In this document: positions 26,899 through 37,592 of the stretch, one piece after another
Position numbering within the stretch: position 1 is the first letter of the stretch
How the letters are laid out: each line of letters opens with the position of its first letter
Assembly: GCF_008932245.1 (NCBI RefSeq)
Contig: NZ_CP034909.1
Coordinates: 2,356,001 to 2,420,000, forward strand
Reading direction: 5' to 3'
Length of the DNA: 64,000 bases
Origin: Sinorhizobium alkalisoli
GTDB taxonomy: Bacteria; Pseudomonadota; Alphaproteobacteria; Rhizobiales; Rhizobiaceae
The notes under the pieces: generated by a model
Seen by the model: only the letters and a program-made list of their open reading frames with translations
Told to the model about the DNA's origin: nothing
Database searches by the model: none
Program-made: the position numbers and the translations under genes

Positions 26899-26937
26899 AA
26901 AAAGGCCTGGAGCGCACGCTCCGGGCCTTTTATTTTG
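26899..26937 (+). terminator. Terminator of choXWV
   Basis: AAAAGGCCTGGAGCG pairs with CGCTCCGGGCCTTTT around the loop CA, followed by ATTTT. It is a well-formed intrinsic terminator between choV and the HugZ-like gene. Confidence 0.85.
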
Positions 26938-26967
26938 GATGATGCACCGACCGTTAAGGGGGCGACG

Positions 26968-27711
26968 ATGAGCGAGAAACCCAATGTCCTGCGCGATACC
27001 GATGACGAGGCACGCAAGCTCGCCCGTGTCCTGCTCCGATCGGCGCGGAGCGGTGCGCTGGCGGTGATCGAACCTCAGAGCGGCGGCTTTCCCTTCGTCA
27101 GCCGGGTGCTGCTCGGCATCGACGTCGACGGAGCGCCGGTGGTTCTGGTCTCGCGTCTGTCGACCCATACCCAGGCGCTGCTCGCCGACGACCGCGCATC
27201 TCTCTTGACGGGCGAACCCGGCAAAGGCGATCCGCTCGCCCATCCGCGCCTGACCGTACAATGCCAGGCTGAAGAGATCCGGCGCGATTCGGACGACCAC
27301 GCCCGCATCCGCGAACGCTTCCTGCGGCGCCACCCGAAAGCGGGACTTTATATCGATTTCCCCGATTTCGGCTTTTTCCGCCTGACACCGCAGCGAGCGA
27401 GCCTCAATGGCGGCTTTGGCCGTGCCTATGCGCTGACGGCCGACGATCTCGTCATCGATTCACCGGCGACCGCCGCGCTCGCGGAGATGGAGGCGAGCGC
27501 AATCGACCACATGAATACCGATCATGCCGAGGCAGTAGACCATTACGCGAAGGTTCACTGCCGGGCATCCGGTGGCGACTGGAAGCTCGTTGGAATCGAT
27601 GCGGCCGGTCTCGATCTCGCTGATGGCGAGGCGCTGAAGCGCCTCGAATTCGAGACGCCGATACAAAATGCAGCCGAGTTGCGGCCTGTCCTGAAAAAAC
27701 TTTACCGCTAA
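26968..27711 (+). CDS. HugZ-like pyridoxamine-5'-phosphate-oxidase-fold protein
   Basis: A 247-residue two-domain protein. The N-terminal 155 residues form the split-barrel flavin/haem-binding fold (ARVLLRSARSGALAVIE, GFPFVSRVLLGIDVDGAPVVLVSRLSTHTQALLADDRASLL, then HPKAGLYIDFPDFGFFRL). The C-terminal 85 residues are the DUF2470 domain (IDHMNTDHAEAVDHYAKVHC). HugZ proteins of this form degrade haem in some bacteria, so iron release from haem is possible but unproven. ATG 26968 has AAGGGGG before it; the frame upstream is non-coding terminator. Confidence 0.82.
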   Translation: MSEKPNVLRDTDDEARKLARVLLRSARSGALAVIEPQSGGFPFVSRVLLGIDVDGAPVVLVSRLSTHTQALLADDRASLLTGEPGKGDPLAHPRLTVQCQAEEIRRDSDDHARIRERFLRRHPKAGLYIDFPDFGFFRLTPQRASLNGGFGRAYALTADDLVIDSPATAALAEMEASAIDHMNTDHAEAVDHYAKVHCRASGGDWKLVGIDAAGLDLADGEALKRLEFETPIQNAAELRPVLKKLYR

Positions 27712-27758
27712 ACCGCACTTGGCTACCCCCATTTCTTGCAGTGGGTGGTTGCCCTTTT

Positions 27759-27774
27759 ATGCATCACGGCTAAT
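27759..27774 (-). promoter_or_regulatory. NolR-type operator upstream of nolR
   Basis: On the minus strand ATTAG-N9-AT, matching the published NolR consensus (A/T)TTAG-N9-A(T/A). It lies about 40 bp before the nolR start, fitting autoregulation. Confidence 0.6.
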
Positions 27775-27815
27775 TATCGTGCTTCGTCAAACATAACTAC
27801 GTGTGATGTGATCGC

Positions 27816-28172
27816 ATGGAGCACGCAATGCAGCCTCTCTCGCCTGAAAAACACGAGGAAGCCGAAACAGCAGCCGGTTTTCTTTCTGCCATGGCAAATC
27901 CGAAACGTCTGCTCATCCTCGACTCGCTCGTCAAGGAAGAGATGGCAGTGGGCGCATTGGCCAACAAGGTCGGATTGAGTCAGTCTGCCCTTTCGCAGCA
28001 CCTTTCGAAACTGCGGGCGCAGAATCTGGTCAGCACTCGCCGGGACGCGCAGACGATCTACTACTCGAGCTCTTCCGACGCGGTCATGAAGATCCTGGGC
28101 GCGCTCGACGAGATCTATGGCGAACACAGCCACCCCGTAGGAGACAAGCCGCTCCTGCGCAAATCGGCGTAA
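27816..28172 (+). CDS. nolR: Nodulation repressor NolR (ArsR/SmtB-type)
   Basis: A 118-residue winged-helix regulator nearly identical through its first 90 residues to the S. meliloti NolR that I know (MEHAMQPLSPEKHEEAE...). The helix-turn-helix lies at about 45-72 (VGALANKVGLSQSALSQHLSKLRAQNL). NolR binds as a dimer and represses nod genes and other targets. The ArsR metal-binding Cys motif is absent. The C-terminus (EIYGEHSHPVGDKPLLRKSA) looks complete and ends in RKSA; the S. meliloti 1021 copy is known to be damaged near this end. A second start exists at codon 5. Confidence 0.9.
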   Translation: MEHAMQPLSPEKHEEAETAAGFLSAMANPKRLLILDSLVKEEMAVGALANKVGLSQSALSQHLSKLRAQNLVSTRRDAQTIYYSSSSDAVMKILGALDEIYGEHSHPVGDKPLLRKSA

Positions 28173-28470
28173 CTTCCCCGTACGCCACCCATCTGGACGA
28201 CCTCCGTATTGGCCCCGACGAGCCATTGTGCGAGGGCGTACGCGCATGTGTCATCATACCCTTTCATCGTTGCTTCACCCCCCGTCTGCGCTGCCCGGCA
28301 TCTCTCCACAAGGGGAGAAAACGGCTTAGCGCAACGGAGGGCTGCTTTGATTCAACGCAATGCCCGGCCGACGAAATTGAGGTAAGGCTTCTCCTTTGGC
28401 CAATGGCGTCCCTGCATCGCTGCCGGCCACGGCTTGGATCGGCGCTTGCTTGTGTTGAAAGGAGCGACCC

Positions 28471-30936
28471 ATGGTTTCGACCAGAACGGCACCGGGCATA
28501 AGCGATGAGCCTGTCGAAGATTCAACGGCAACCCGTCCGCTCTCGAAGGAAGAACTGCGGGCGATCGACGCCTATTGGCGAGCATCCAATTACCTCTCGG
28601 TCGGGCAGATCTACCTCCTCGATAATCCGCTGTTGAAGGAGCCGCTGAAGCGCGAGCATATCAAGCCGAGGTTGCTCGGGCATTGGGGTACGTCACCGGG
28701 CCTGAATATGCTCTATGCCCACCTCAACCGGGTCATCAAACGCGATGACCTCAACATGATCTACGTGATTGGCCCGGGGCACGGTGGACCTTCTTTGGTA
28801 GCTCACGCTTACATGGAAGGCACCTATAGCGAGGTATATCCAAATATCAGCCAGGATGCGGAGGGCATGAAGCGGCTGTTCAAGCAGTTCAGCTTTCCGG
28901 GAGGAATCCCCAGTCACGTTGCACCAGAGACGCCGGGAAGCATCCATGAGGGCGGCGAGCTCGGCTACGCCTTGAGCCATGCCTATGGGGCGGCGTTCGA
29001 CAACCCCGACCTGATCGTCGCCTGTATCGTCGGGGACGGAGAGGCCGAGACCGGACCGCTTGCGACCGGCTGGCACGGCAACAAGTTCCTGAACCCGGCG
29101 CGCGACGGCTGCGTGCTCCCCATCCTCCACCTCAACGGATACAAGATTGCGAATCCTTGTTTTCTCGCCCGCATTCCCAGGGACGAGTTGCAGAAATTCT
29201 TCGAGGGCATGGGTTACGCGCCGTATTTCGTCGAAGGGCGTGACCCGGCGGCCGTCCATCAGCAGTTGGCCGGCGTACTCGACGCCGTGGTCGCGGAAAT
29301 CAAGCGAATTTGGACCGATGCCCGCACCAACGGCAAGGTCATGCGCCCCAACTGGCCGATGATCGTCTTGCGCACGCCGAAGGGCTGGACCTGCCCGGAG
29401 GAGATCGACGGCAAGAAATGCGAGGATTACTGGCGCTCGCATCAGGTGCCGATGGGCGACATGGACAATCCAAGCCACATCCGCATTCTCGAAGACTGGA
29501 TGAAGAGCTATCGGCCCGAAGAGTTCTTCGACGGCAACGGCCGGCTGAAGCCGGAATTGGCGGCGCTCGCTCCCGTGGGGCGCCGCCGCATGAGCGACAA
29601 CCCGCATGCAAATGGCGGCCTGCTTCTGCGCGACCTGAAGATGCCTGACTTCCGTGACTATGCGGTCGCCGTTCCGAGCCCCGGCGCCACAACGGCGGAG
29701 TCGGCGCGCGTGATGGGCGCTTTTCTGCGCGACGTGATGAGGCTCAATCTCGAGGCCAAAAACTTCCGTCTTTTCAGCCCGGACGAGAACAACTCGAATC
29801 GTTGGCAGGATGTGCTCGAGGTCACGAACCGTTGCTACATGGCGGAGATCTATCCCGAGGACGATCATCTGGCGCCGGACGGTCGGGTGATGGAGGTGCT
29901 CAGTGAGCATCAATGCCAGGGGTGGCTGGAAGGTTACCTGCTCACCGGACGCCACGGCTTCTTCTCCTGCTACGAAGCATTCATCCACATCATCGACTCG
30001 ATGTTCAATCAGCACGCCAAATGGCTGAAGGTGTGCAACGAAATCGCCTGGCGGCGGCCGATCGCTTCGCTGAACTATTTCCTGAGTTCCCACGTCTGGC
30101 GTCAGGACCACAACGGCTTCAGCCATCAGGATCCCGGCTTCATCGATCACGTCGTCAACAAGAAGGCCGACGTTATCCGGGTCTATCTGCCACCGGACGC
30201 GAACACGCTTCTATCGGTCACGGATCATTGCCTCAGGAGCCGCAACTACATCAACGTCGTGGTCGCCGGCAAGCAGCCCGCCCCGCAATGGCTGACAATG
30301 GACGAGGCCATCAAGCATTGCAGCGAAGGCCTCGGGATCTGGGAATGGGCGAGCAATGACAAGGGCAGCGAGCCCGATGTCGTGATGGCATGTTGCGGCG
30401 ACGTGCCGACGCTCGAGACGCTGGCAGCGGTCGAATTGATCCGTGACCATCTGCCGGACCTGAAGGTGCGCGTCATCAACGTGGTGAACCTTATGAAGCT
30501 GCAGCCGTCGGAGGAGCATCCGCACGGCCTTTCGAACCGCGACTTCGATGCCTTGTTCACAAAGGATAAGCCGATCATCTTCGCCTTCCATGGCTATCCA
30601 TGGCTGATCCACCGTTTGACGTACCGCCGCACGAATCACAAGAATCTGCATGTTCGCGGCTACAAGGAGGAAGGGACGACGACCACCCCATTCGACATGG
30701 TTGTGTTGAACGACCTGGATCGGTTCCACCTGGTCGAGGACGTGATCGACCGGCTGCCGCAACTGGGGGCCCGTGCTGCCTACTTCAAGCAGGCAATCCA
30801 CGAGAAACTGATCGAACACCGGCAACACATTCAGAAGTACGGCGACGATCTGCCAGCCATCAGCGGTTGGAAGTGGGGCCTGAAGGGAGCGGCCGGCAAA
30901 CCTCTGGGCACGTCCACTGAAGAGGACAATATTTAA
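28471..30936 (+). CDS. xfp: Phosphoketolase (xylulose-5-P/fructose-6-P)
   Basis: An 821-residue thiamine-diphosphate enzyme that splits xylulose 5-phosphate (and often fructose 6-phosphate) with phosphate to acetyl phosphate and glyceraldehyde 3-phosphate or erythrose 4-phosphate. Signatures: [37 protein letters not shown], ThDP-binding [19 protein letters not shown] and the C-terminal [19 protein letters not shown]. The ATG at 28471 has AAAGGAG upstream. The next gene begins 20 bp after its stop. The 298 bp before it separate it from nolR and hold no gene that I can see. Confidence 0.96.
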   Translation: MVSTRTAPGISDEPVEDSTATRPLSKEELRAIDAYWRASNYLSVGQIYLLDNPLLKEPLKREHIKPRLLGHWGTSPGLNMLYAHLNRVIKRDDLNMIYVIGPGHGGPSLVAHAYMEGTYSEVYPNISQDAEGMKRLFKQFSFPGGIPSHVAPETPGSIHEGGELGYALSHAYGAAFDNPDLIVACIVGDGEAETGPLATGWHGNKFLNPARDGCVLPILHLNGYKIANPCFLARIPRDELQKFFEGMGYAPYFVEGRDPAAVHQQLAGVLDAVVAEIKRIWTDARTNGKVMRPNWPMIVLRTPKGWTCPEEIDGKKCEDYWRSHQVPMGDMDNPSHIRILEDWMKSYRPEEFFDGNGRLKPELAALAPVGRRRMSDNPHANGGLLLRDLKMPDFRDYAVAVPSPGATTAESARVMGAFLRDVMRLNLEAKNFRLFSPDENNSNRWQDVLEVTNRCYMAEIYPEDDHLAPDGRVMEVLSEHQCQGWLEGYLLTGRHGFFSCYEAFIHIIDSMFNQHAKWLKVCNEIAWRRPIASLNYFLSSHVWRQDHNGFSHQDPGFIDHVVNKKADVIRVYLPPDANTLLSVTDHCLRSRNYINVVVAGKQPAPQWLTMDEAIKHCSEGLGIWEWASNDKGSEPDVVMACCGDVPTLETLAAVELIRDHLPDLKVRVINVVNLMKLQPSEEHPHGLSNRDFDALFTKDKPIIFAFHGYPWLIHRLTYRRTNHKNLHVRGYKEEGTTTTPFDMVVLNDLDRFHLVEDVIDRLPQLGARAAYFKQAIHEKLIEHRQHIQKYGDDLPAISGWKWGLKGAAGKPLGTSTEEDNI

Positions 30937-30956
30937 GGACGACTCAAGCGGAAACC

Positions 30957-32276
30957 ATGCCCGAGATGCTCTCGACCGACGCCGATCTCCATGGACCGCC
31001 GACCGATGAAGATCTGGGGCGGCTACAGTTCACAACGCTGCTGTATTACCTGCAAGTCACCAATCCGGACAATGGCCTGGTCCGTGACAAAACAGAGCCG
31101 AACGCCCCGGCAAGCATCGCGGCAATCGGCATGGCGTTGGCGACGACTCCCGTTGTTGTGGAACGAGGCGTCATCATCCGCGAATTCGCGGCGAAGATCA
31201 CTCGCAAGCGATTGCGATTCTTGTCGGAACTTCCGCAAGGACCAGAGCCGGACGCCTCCGGCTACAAAGGCTTTTTCTATCATTTTCTGGACATCGAAAC
31301 GGGCCGCCGCGTTTGGCAATGTGAGTTGTCAACCATCGATACGGCGTTCCTGTTGGCGGGCGCACTGACGGTAGCAACCTATTTCGATGGCGACACCGCC
31401 GACGAGGCGGAAATCCGCCAACTCGCGACGACGCTTTATGAGCGTGCCGATTGGAACTGGGCCCGCGATGGCGGTCCGACGCTGACGCACGGTTGGCACC
31501 CGGAAAGCGGTTTCATTCCCCACCGCTGGCGTGGGTACGACGAAGGACTGCTGCTCTACATCCTCGGGCTCGGTTCGCCGACCCATCCGTTGCCGCCCGA
31601 ATCATATGCCGCCTACACGGCCACCTATGAATGGAGGAATATCTATGGCCGCGATGTGCTTTATTCTGGACCGCTCTTCACCCACCAACTGTCGCATATG
31701 TGGGTGGATTTTCGAGGCATTCGCGACGAGTTCATGCGGCAGCACGACAGCGACTATTTCGAGAACAGTCGGCATGCAACGTTCGTGCAGCAGGAGTATG
31801 CGATTCGCAATCCGATGAATTTCGCCGGCTACGGGGAATATTGTTGGGGATTCACGGCGAGCGACGGGCCCGGTTGGGTCACGCGCGTGGTCAATGATGT
31901 CAAGCGGGAGTTCTTTGATTACATCGCACGAGGGGCTCCATTCGGGCCCGACGACGGGACGGTTTCACCATGGGTTGTTATCGCTTCGCTGCCATTCGCG
32001 CCTGAAATCGTCATTCCGACAACCCGCAACTTTGCCCGCATGAACCTGGGCATGACGCGTCTGTACGGGTTCAAGCCGTCGTTCAATCAGTCTTTCGTGG
32101 TGAAAGACAGTCCGACCGGATGGTGGGTAACTCCGTACCACTTCGGCGTCGACCAAGGGCCGGTTGTGCTGATGGTCGAAAACTACCGGACGGGCCTGCT
32201 CTGGGACATAATGCGCCGATCCGCACCCATAGTGACAGGGCTGCGCAGGGCTGGGTTCACCGGGGGCTGGCTATAA
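30957..32276 (+). CDS. Glycoamylase-family (GH144/COG5368-like) protein
   Basis: A 439-residue protein with the glycoamylase signature RWRGYDEGLLLYILGLGSPTHPLP followed by SGPLFTHQLSHMWVDFRGIRD. The fold is an alpha/alpha barrel. The same family includes endo-beta-1,2-glucanases and the C-terminal part of cyclic beta-1,2-glucan synthase NdvB, so a beta-1,2-glucan or another glucan may be the substrate. No signal peptide is visible, so it would act in the cytoplasm. It follows xfp by 20 bp, suggesting an operon in which released sugar feeds phosphoketolase. Function is inferred. Confidence 0.82.
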   Translation: MPEMLSTDADLHGPPTDEDLGRLQFTTLLYYLQVTNPDNGLVRDKTEPNAPASIAAIGMALATTPVVVERGVIIREFAAKITRKRLRFLSELPQGPEPDASGYKGFFYHFLDIETGRRVWQCELSTIDTAFLLAGALTVATYFDGDTADEAEIRQLATTLYERADWNWARDGGPTLTHGWHPESGFIPHRWRGYDEGLLLYILGLGSPTHPLPPESYAAYTATYEWRNIYGRDVLYSGPLFTHQLSHMWVDFRGIRDEFMRQHDSDYFENSRHATFVQQEYAIRNPMNFAGYGEYCWGFTASDGPGWVTRVVNDVKREFFDYIARGAPFGPDDGTVSPWVVIASLPFAPEIVIPTTRNFARMNLGMTRLYGFKPSFNQSFVVKDSPTGWWVTPYHFGVDQGPVVLMVENYRTGLLWDIMRRSAPIVTGLRRAGFTGGWL

Positions 32277-32522
32277 CACGCTCACGAAAGGACCGAAGGC
32301 GTTGTGCCGCTCAACCACCCCAGCGCGCATCCTGTCGAAATTCGCCGGGCCGCTGCAGGCTCTAAACGCAACCATAATACCGGACCAACCAACGGCATAT
32401 CGGTCGACAAAGCTGCAGGCTTGACGCTGATAGAGGCGCTGATAATTTGACCAACGGGTAAAATAATCCGGCGCGCTCCACCACCTCGCTGCCGGACGAG
32501 AATCCTCCAAGGAGAACAGGAC

Positions 32523-33842
32523 ATGGCGACCCGCCTAAGCAATGACCTCAGCGCCTTCTGGATGCCGTTTACGGCCAACCGGCAATTCAAGAGGGAGCCG
32601 CGTCTCTTCGTCGGCGCCAAGGACATGTACTACACGACCCATGACGGGCGGACGGTGCTGGATGGAACCGCGGGGCTCTGGTGCGTCAATGCCGGCCATT
32701 GTCGCCCGAAGATCACGGAGGCCATTCGCGAGCAGGCGGGCGAGCTCGATTATGCGCCTGCCTTCCAGCTCGGCCATCCGAAAGCCTTCGAACTCGCCAA
32801 CCGGCTCGTCGATATCGCCCCGGAAGGGATGAACCACGTTCTCTACACCAATTCCGGTTCGGAATCGGTCGACACCGCGCTCAAGGTGGCGCTCGCCTAT
32901 CACCGCGCCAAGGGCGACGGCTCGCGCTTCCGCCTCATTGGCCGCGAGCGTGGCTATCACGGCGTCAATTTCGGCGGCATTTCCGTCGGCGGCATCGTCG
33001 CCAACCGCAAGATGTTCGGCACGCTTTTGACCGGCGTCGACCACCTGCCGCATACGCACTTGCCAGGCAAGAACGCCTTCACCCGCGGAGAGCCCGAACA
33101 CGGCGCCGATCTCGCGAGCGAGCTGGAGCGCATCGTCACCCTGCACGACGCCTCGACGATCGCCGCCGTCATCGTCGAGCCGGTTGCCGGTTCCACCGGT
33201 GTGCTCATCCCGCCGAAGGGCTATCTTCAGAAGCTGCGCGAGATCTGCACGAAGCACGGCATCCTGTTGATCTTCGACGAGGTGATCACCGGCTTCGGCC
33301 GTCTCGGCACGCCCTTCGCCGCACAATATTTCGGCGTCAAGCCCGACATCATCACCACCGCCAAGGGGCTCACCAACGGCGTGATCCCGATGGGCGCGGT
33401 CTTCGTCAGCTCCGAAATTCACGACGCTTTCATGACCGGGCCGGAGCACCTGATCGAGTTCTTCCACGGCTACACCTATTCGGGCAACCCGATCGCCTCG
33501 GCCGCGGCACTCGGCACGCTCGACACCTACAGGGAAGAGGGATTGCTGATGCGCGCCGCCGAGCTTGCTTCCTATTGGGAAGAGGCCCTGCATTCCTTGA
33601 AAGACTGCCCGCTCGTGGTCGATATCCGCAATATCGGATTGATCGGCGCGATCGAACTCGAGCCAATTGCCGGCGAGCCGACGAAGCGCGCCTTCTCGGC
33701 GTTTCTGAAAGCCTATGAGAAGGGCCTCCTGATCCGCACCACCGGAGACATCATCGCGCTTTCGCCACCGCTGATCATCGAAAGAGAGCAGATCGATGAA
33801 TTGTTCGACAAGCTGCGTGATGTCCTGACGAACAATATCTGA
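32523..33842 (+). CDS. Omega-amino acid:pyruvate aminotransferase (class III)
   Basis: A 439-residue class III PLP-dependent transaminase, most like beta-alanine/omega-amino acid:pyruvate aminotransferases. Seen: [18 protein letters not shown] at the start, [16 protein letters not shown] (phosphate cup), [13 protein letters not shown] and [16 protein letters not shown] with the PLP lysine. ATG 32523 has AAGGAGAA upstream. It stands after 246 bp of non-coding DNA and ends at a hairpin before ade. The true amine donor is unknown. Confidence 0.88.
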   Translation: MATRLSNDLSAFWMPFTANRQFKREPRLFVGAKDMYYTTHDGRTVLDGTAGLWCVNAGHCRPKITEAIREQAGELDYAPAFQLGHPKAFELANRLVDIAPEGMNHVLYTNSGSESVDTALKVALAYHRAKGDGSRFRLIGRERGYHGVNFGGISVGGIVANRKMFGTLLTGVDHLPHTHLPGKNAFTRGEPEHGADLASELERIVTLHDASTIAAVIVEPVAGSTGVLIPPKGYLQKLREICTKHGILLIFDEVITGFGRLGTPFAAQYFGVKPDIITTAKGLTNGVIPMGAVFVSSEIHDAFMTGPEHLIEFFHGYTYSGNPIASAAALGTLDTYREEGLLMRAAELASYWEEALHSLKDCPLVVDIRNIGLIGAIELEPIAGEPTKRAFSAFLKAYEKGLLIRTTGDIIALSPPLIIEREQIDELFDKLRDVLTNNI

Positions 33843-33862
33843 AATCCGCTCGCAATCCTTCG

Positions 33863-33892
33863 ACCCTTTCCCCGTCCGCGGGGAGAGGGTTA
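33863..33892 (+). terminator. Hairpin after aminotransferase gene
   Basis: ACCCTTTCCCCG pairs with CGGGGAGAGGGT (one G-U pair), followed by TATTGTT. It is probably a terminator; the sequence also resembles the core of the RIME-type repeats. Confidence 0.5.
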
Positions 33893-33927
33893 TTGTTATG
33901 AATCGGTATAGAAAACGGAGTGAGGCC

Positions 33928-35625
33928 ATGTCCGAAACGCTGGAGCGCTTGATCGATCAGGGCGTCGGCCGTGAGCCGGCGGACATCGTGCTCAAGGGCG
34001 GACGGTTCTTCGATCTCGTCACCGGCGAACTGGTCGTCTCGGACATCGCCCTCTCAGGCGACAGGATTGTCGGTACCTGCGGCGAATACCGCGGCCGCGA
34101 GGAGATCGACATCTCCGGCCGCATCGTCGTTCCAGGCTTCATCGACACGCATCTGCACATCGAATCATCACTCGTGACGCCGCACGAATTCGACCGCTGC
34201 GTCCTGCCGCTCGGCATCACCACCGCCATCTGCGATCCGCATGAGATCGCCAACGTGCTCGGCACCGAAGGCATCCAGTTCTTCCTGGATTCGGCGCTGC
34301 AAACCATCATGGACATTCGCGTCCAGCTTTCCTCCTGTGTGCCGGCCACACACCTCGAAACCTCGGGCGCCGACCTCCCGGTCGAGCGGCTCCTGCCGTT
34401 TCGCCAGCACCCGAAGGTGATCGGCCTGGCGGAGTTCATGAACTTCCCCGGCGTCATCCACAAGGATCCGGTCTGCCTCGCCAAGCTCGACGCCTTCCAG
34501 GGCGGCCACATCGACGGGCATGCGCCGCTGCTCCGCGGCAAGGAGCTGAATGGTTACCTCGCAACCGGCATCCGCACCGACCATGAATGCACGAGCGCGG
34601 AAGAGGCGCTGGAAAAGATCCGCAAGGGCATGCACATCCTCGTGCGCGAGGGCTCCGTCTCCAAGGACCTGGACGCCCTGATGCCGATCATCACCGAACG
34701 CCTTTCGCCCTACCTGGCGCTCTGCACGGACGATCGCAACCCGCTCGACATCGCCGAACAGGGCCATCTCGACCATATGATCCGCACCGCCATCGCCGCA
34801 GGCGTCGAACCGCTGGCCATCTATCGCGCAGCCTCGATCTCGGCCGCGCGCGCCTTCGGGCTTAGGGACCGTGGCCTTGTCGCGCCCGGGTGGCGCGCCG
34901 ACCTCGTCGTCGTCGACAGCTTGGAGAATTGCAAGGCGCAGATGGTGTTTTCCGCCGGGAGGCGTGTCACCGACCGGCTCTTCGCGCGGCGCAAGCCGGT
35001 CGAGCCGGTTGGGCTCGACAGCGTCAAGGCGCGAGAGGTCAAGGCCGCCGACTTCGGCGTCCCTTATGCCGAGGGAGAAACTTCGGTGATCGGCGTGCTG
35101 CCCGGCAAGATCATCACCGAACACCGCCGCTATCGTCTCCCCACCGAGGGCAACCGAACCGGTGTCGATCTCGACCGCGATATCATCAAGGTCGCGGTCG
35201 TCGAGCGCCACGGCCACAACGGCAATCACGCCAATGGTTTTGTCCAGGGCTTCGGGCTGAAGAAGGGCGCGATCGCCTCAACCGTCGGCCATGACAGCCA
35301 CAATATCTGCGTCGTCGGCGTCAATGACGAAGACATGGCGCTCGCCGCCAACCGCCTCGGCGAAATCAAGGGCGGCTTCGTCGTCGTCGAGGACGGCAAG
35401 GTCACCGGCGAGATCGCTTTGCCCGTCGCCGGCCTGATGAGCCTCGAACCCTATGAGCGTGTGCGCGACATCCTCCACCACCTGCGCCAAGCCGCCGTTG
35501 CGCTGGGGGCGACGCTCGAAGAACCATTCCTGCAACTCGCCTTCCTGCCGCTCCCGGTGATCCCGCATCTGAAGATCTCCGACCGGGGGCTGGTGGACGT
35601 CGACAGGTTTGCGCTGATCGGGTGA
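33928..35625 (+). CDS. ade: Adenine deaminase
   Basis: A 565-residue amidohydrolase-superfamily adenine deaminase, converting adenine to hypoxanthine and ammonia. Metal ligands: HLHIES, HEIAN and [10 protein letters not shown]; the C-terminal domain ([36 protein letters not shown], in two parts) is specific to this family. ATG 33928 is chosen because GGAGTGAGG precedes it; ATG 33898 would add ten residues. The product can feed XdhAB, encoded 16 kb downstream. Confidence 0.94.
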   Translation: MSETLERLIDQGVGREPADIVLKGGRFFDLVTGELVVSDIALSGDRIVGTCGEYRGREEIDISGRIVVPGFIDTHLHIESSLVTPHEFDRCVLPLGITTAICDPHEIANVLGTEGIQFFLDSALQTIMDIRVQLSSCVPATHLETSGADLPVERLLPFRQHPKVIGLAEFMNFPGVIHKDPVCLAKLDAFQGGHIDGHAPLLRGKELNGYLATGIRTDHECTSAEEALEKIRKGMHILVREGSVSKDLDALMPIITERLSPYLALCTDDRNPLDIAEQGHLDHMIRTAIAAGVEPLAIYRAASISAARAFGLRDRGLVAPGWRADLVVVDSLENCKAQMVFSAGRRVTDRLFARRKPVEPVGLDSVKAREVKAADFGVPYAEGETSVIGVLPGKIITEHRRYRLPTEGNRTGVDLDRDIIKVAVVERHGHNGNHANGFVQGFGLKKGAIASTVGHDSHNICVVGVNDEDMALAANRLGEIKGGFVVVEDGKVTGEIALPVAGLMSLEPYERVRDILHHLRQAAVALGATLEEPFLQLAFLPLPVIPHLKISDRGLVDVDRFALIG

Positions 35626-35741
35626 GTTGTCCGCCCGCTCCGGCCGCCTCTGGTGACTTCGCTCAGGCTCGCTCCGACGCTTCGCCCTCCTCATCCTCGG
35701 GCTTGAGCCGACTGGGCACTGCCGCCTCCTCCTCCACCGTT

Positions 35742-35774
35742 ATCCTCGGCCCTGAGCATCTCAGGGCCGAGGAT
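35742..35774. terminator. 14-bp inverted repeat between convergent genes
   Basis: ATCCTCGGCCCTGA and its exact complement flank the loop GCATC. It lies between the ends of ade and the alpha-glucosidase gene, so a bidirectional terminator is likely. It may also belong to a Sinorhizobium palindromic repeat family. Confidence 0.5.
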
Positions 35775-35804
35775 CACAATGGAGAGGAAACGTCCTCTCA
35801 CGCC

Positions 35805-37451
35805 TCACCGCAGCCTTCCGCAAAACGCATCGAGTCCTTCGAGCCTGACCACGTCGTCCGCAATTTCCGGCGCAAAGCCGGGCAGCGGCAGCGCCTCCGC
35901 AACCGTGGTAGCCGATGAGAGATGAACCTCTTGCGGCTCTGTCGTGAGGTTGAACAGGAACAGCAGCCGTTCGCCGTCCTTCTCCCGCACGAAAGCAAGC
36001 ACGTCCCGATTGGACGCCAGGAAGGACATTTCTCCGTCGATCAGGGCCGCATGCATACGGCGGAAGGCCAGCGTTCGACGGTAGTGTTCGAGCACCGATC
36101 CGGCGTCACCCTCCTGAGTATCCACCGCAAGCAGGCGCTGATCGTCTCTTACCGGCAACCACGGAATGCCGGACGAAAAACCGCCGGTTGGATGTCTGTG
36201 TTCCCAGACCATCGGCGTCCGGCACCCGTCACGGCCCTTGAATGCCGGCCAGAAGCGGATGCCGTAGGGATCCCGCAGTTCCTCAAGCGCCAGTTCCGCC
36301 TCCGGCAGGCCCAGTTCCTCCCCTTGGTAGAGGCAGATCGAGCCGCGCAGGGTAGCAAGAACCGAAATGGCGAGTTTGGCCAGCCGCTCGCGATCGGCAC
36401 GCGGAACCGCAAATCGGCTGACATGCCGCATCACGTCGTGATTGGAGAGAGCCCAGCACACCCAGCCATCGGCGACCATCGCCTGGAAGCCCTCCACACA
36501 GCGGCGAATGTGGCTCGCCGTGAAAGCCGGCCCGAGAAGGTCGAACGTGTAGCACATATGCAACTTGTCGCTGCCGCTCGTATAGGCGGCAACAGTCTTC
36601 AGCGACCGAGCGCCGTCGCCCACCTCACCCACGGTTGCACGGCCGCCGTATTCATCGAGCAGCGCCCGCAGGCGACGCAGGAAGGCGATGTTCTCCGGAC
36701 GGCTCTTGTCGTAGAGATGACTCTGCATCCCGTAGGGATTGACGTCCGGCGCATCCTGACTGATCGCATCGGGATCGGGCACGACCGGCGGATTATCCCG
36801 CAACTGATCGTCATGGAAGTAGTAATTCACCGTGTCGAGCCGGAACCCGTCGACGCCGCGTTCAAGCCAGAAGCGAACCGTCGAAAGCAGCGCCTCCTGT
36901 ACCTCGGGATTGTGGAAATTGAGATCCGGCTGCGACGTCAGGAAATTATGCAGGTAATACTGCCTGCGCACGCCGTCCCATTCCCAGGCCGGGCCGCCAA
37001 AGACCGAAAGCCAGTTGTTCGGCGCGGCACCGTCCGGCTTCGGGTCGGCCCAGACATACCAATCCGCCTTCGCATTGGTCCTGCTCGATCGGCTTTCGAC
37101 AAACCATGGATGCCGATCCGATGTGTGCGAGATCACCTGGTCGATGATGACCTTCAGCCCGAGCCGGTGCGCCTCCGCCAGCATTTCATCGAAATCGTCG
37201 AGCGTACCGAACATCGGATCGACGTCGCAATAGTCGGAGACGTCATATCCCATGTCCGCTTGCGGCGAGGTGAAGAAGGGCGAGAGCCATATCGCGTCGA
37301 CGCCGAGCGCAGCGATGTGCGAAAGCCGCCGGGTGACACCGCGCAGATCGCCGACGCCGTCGCCATCGGTATCCTGGAAGGAACGCGGATAGACCTGGTA
37401 GATCACCGCACCGCGCCACCAGTCGTCGCCACGCCTCGCCTCGATCGCCAT
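35805..37451 (-). CDS. Alpha-glucosidase (GH13, oligo-1,6-glucosidase type)
   Basis: A 549-residue GH13 enzyme releasing glucose from alpha-linked oligosaccharides. Catalytic blocks: VISHTSDRHPWF, GVDGFRLDTVNYY with the nucleophile Asp, TVGEVGD with the acid/base Glu, and ALSNHDVMRH with the transition-state Asp. No signal peptide, so cytoplasmic. ATG 37451 has AAAGGAAGG upstream; Met at 37466 is possible. It is divergent from kdgK. Relatives in S. meliloti (AglA) act on sucrose, maltose or trehalose. Confidence 0.92.
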   Translation of the reverse strand: MAIEARRGDDWWRGAVIYQVYPRSFQDTDGDGVGDLRGVTRRLSHIAALGVDAIWLSPFFTSPQADMGYDVSDYCDVDPMFGTLDDFDEMLAEAHRLGLKVIIDQVISHTSDRHPWFVESRSSRTNAKADWYVWADPKPDGAAPNNWLSVFGGPAWEWDGVRRQYYLHNFLTSQPDLNFHNPEVQEALLSTVRFWLERGVDGFRLDTVNYYFHDDQLRDNPPVVPDPDAISQDAPDVNPYGMQSHLYDKSRPENIAFLRRLRALLDEYGGRATVGEVGDGARSLKTVAAYTSGSDKLHMCYTFDLLGPAFTASHIRRCVEGFQAMVADGWVCWALSNHDVMRHVSRFAVPRADRERLAKLAISVLATLRGSICLYQGEELGLPEAELALEELRDPYGIRFWPAFKGRDGCRTPMVWEHRHPTGGFSSGIPWLPVRDDQRLLAVDTQEGDAGSVLEHYRRTLAFRRMHAALIDGEMSFLASNRDVLAFVREKDGERLLFLFNLTTEPQEVHLSSATTVAEALPLPGFAPEIADDVVRLEGLDAFCGRLR

Positions 37452-37592
37452 GCGCCTTCCTTTCATTCCCGCAGATCCTCTTGAGATGTATCGTCCGGTA
37501 CCGTCCGAGTAAACGGCACTTGCAACATTCACTTGCCCGAGCGGCGGCGCTTCGCTAACCCATTGGGCGAACAACCGGCAAGGGAGGACCTT

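Noticed and set aside
28173..28470. tRNA-Arg expected near der from S. meliloti data
   Set aside because: I looked for T-loop and acceptor-stem patterns here and in the other intergenic regions and found none; it may lie outside the window.
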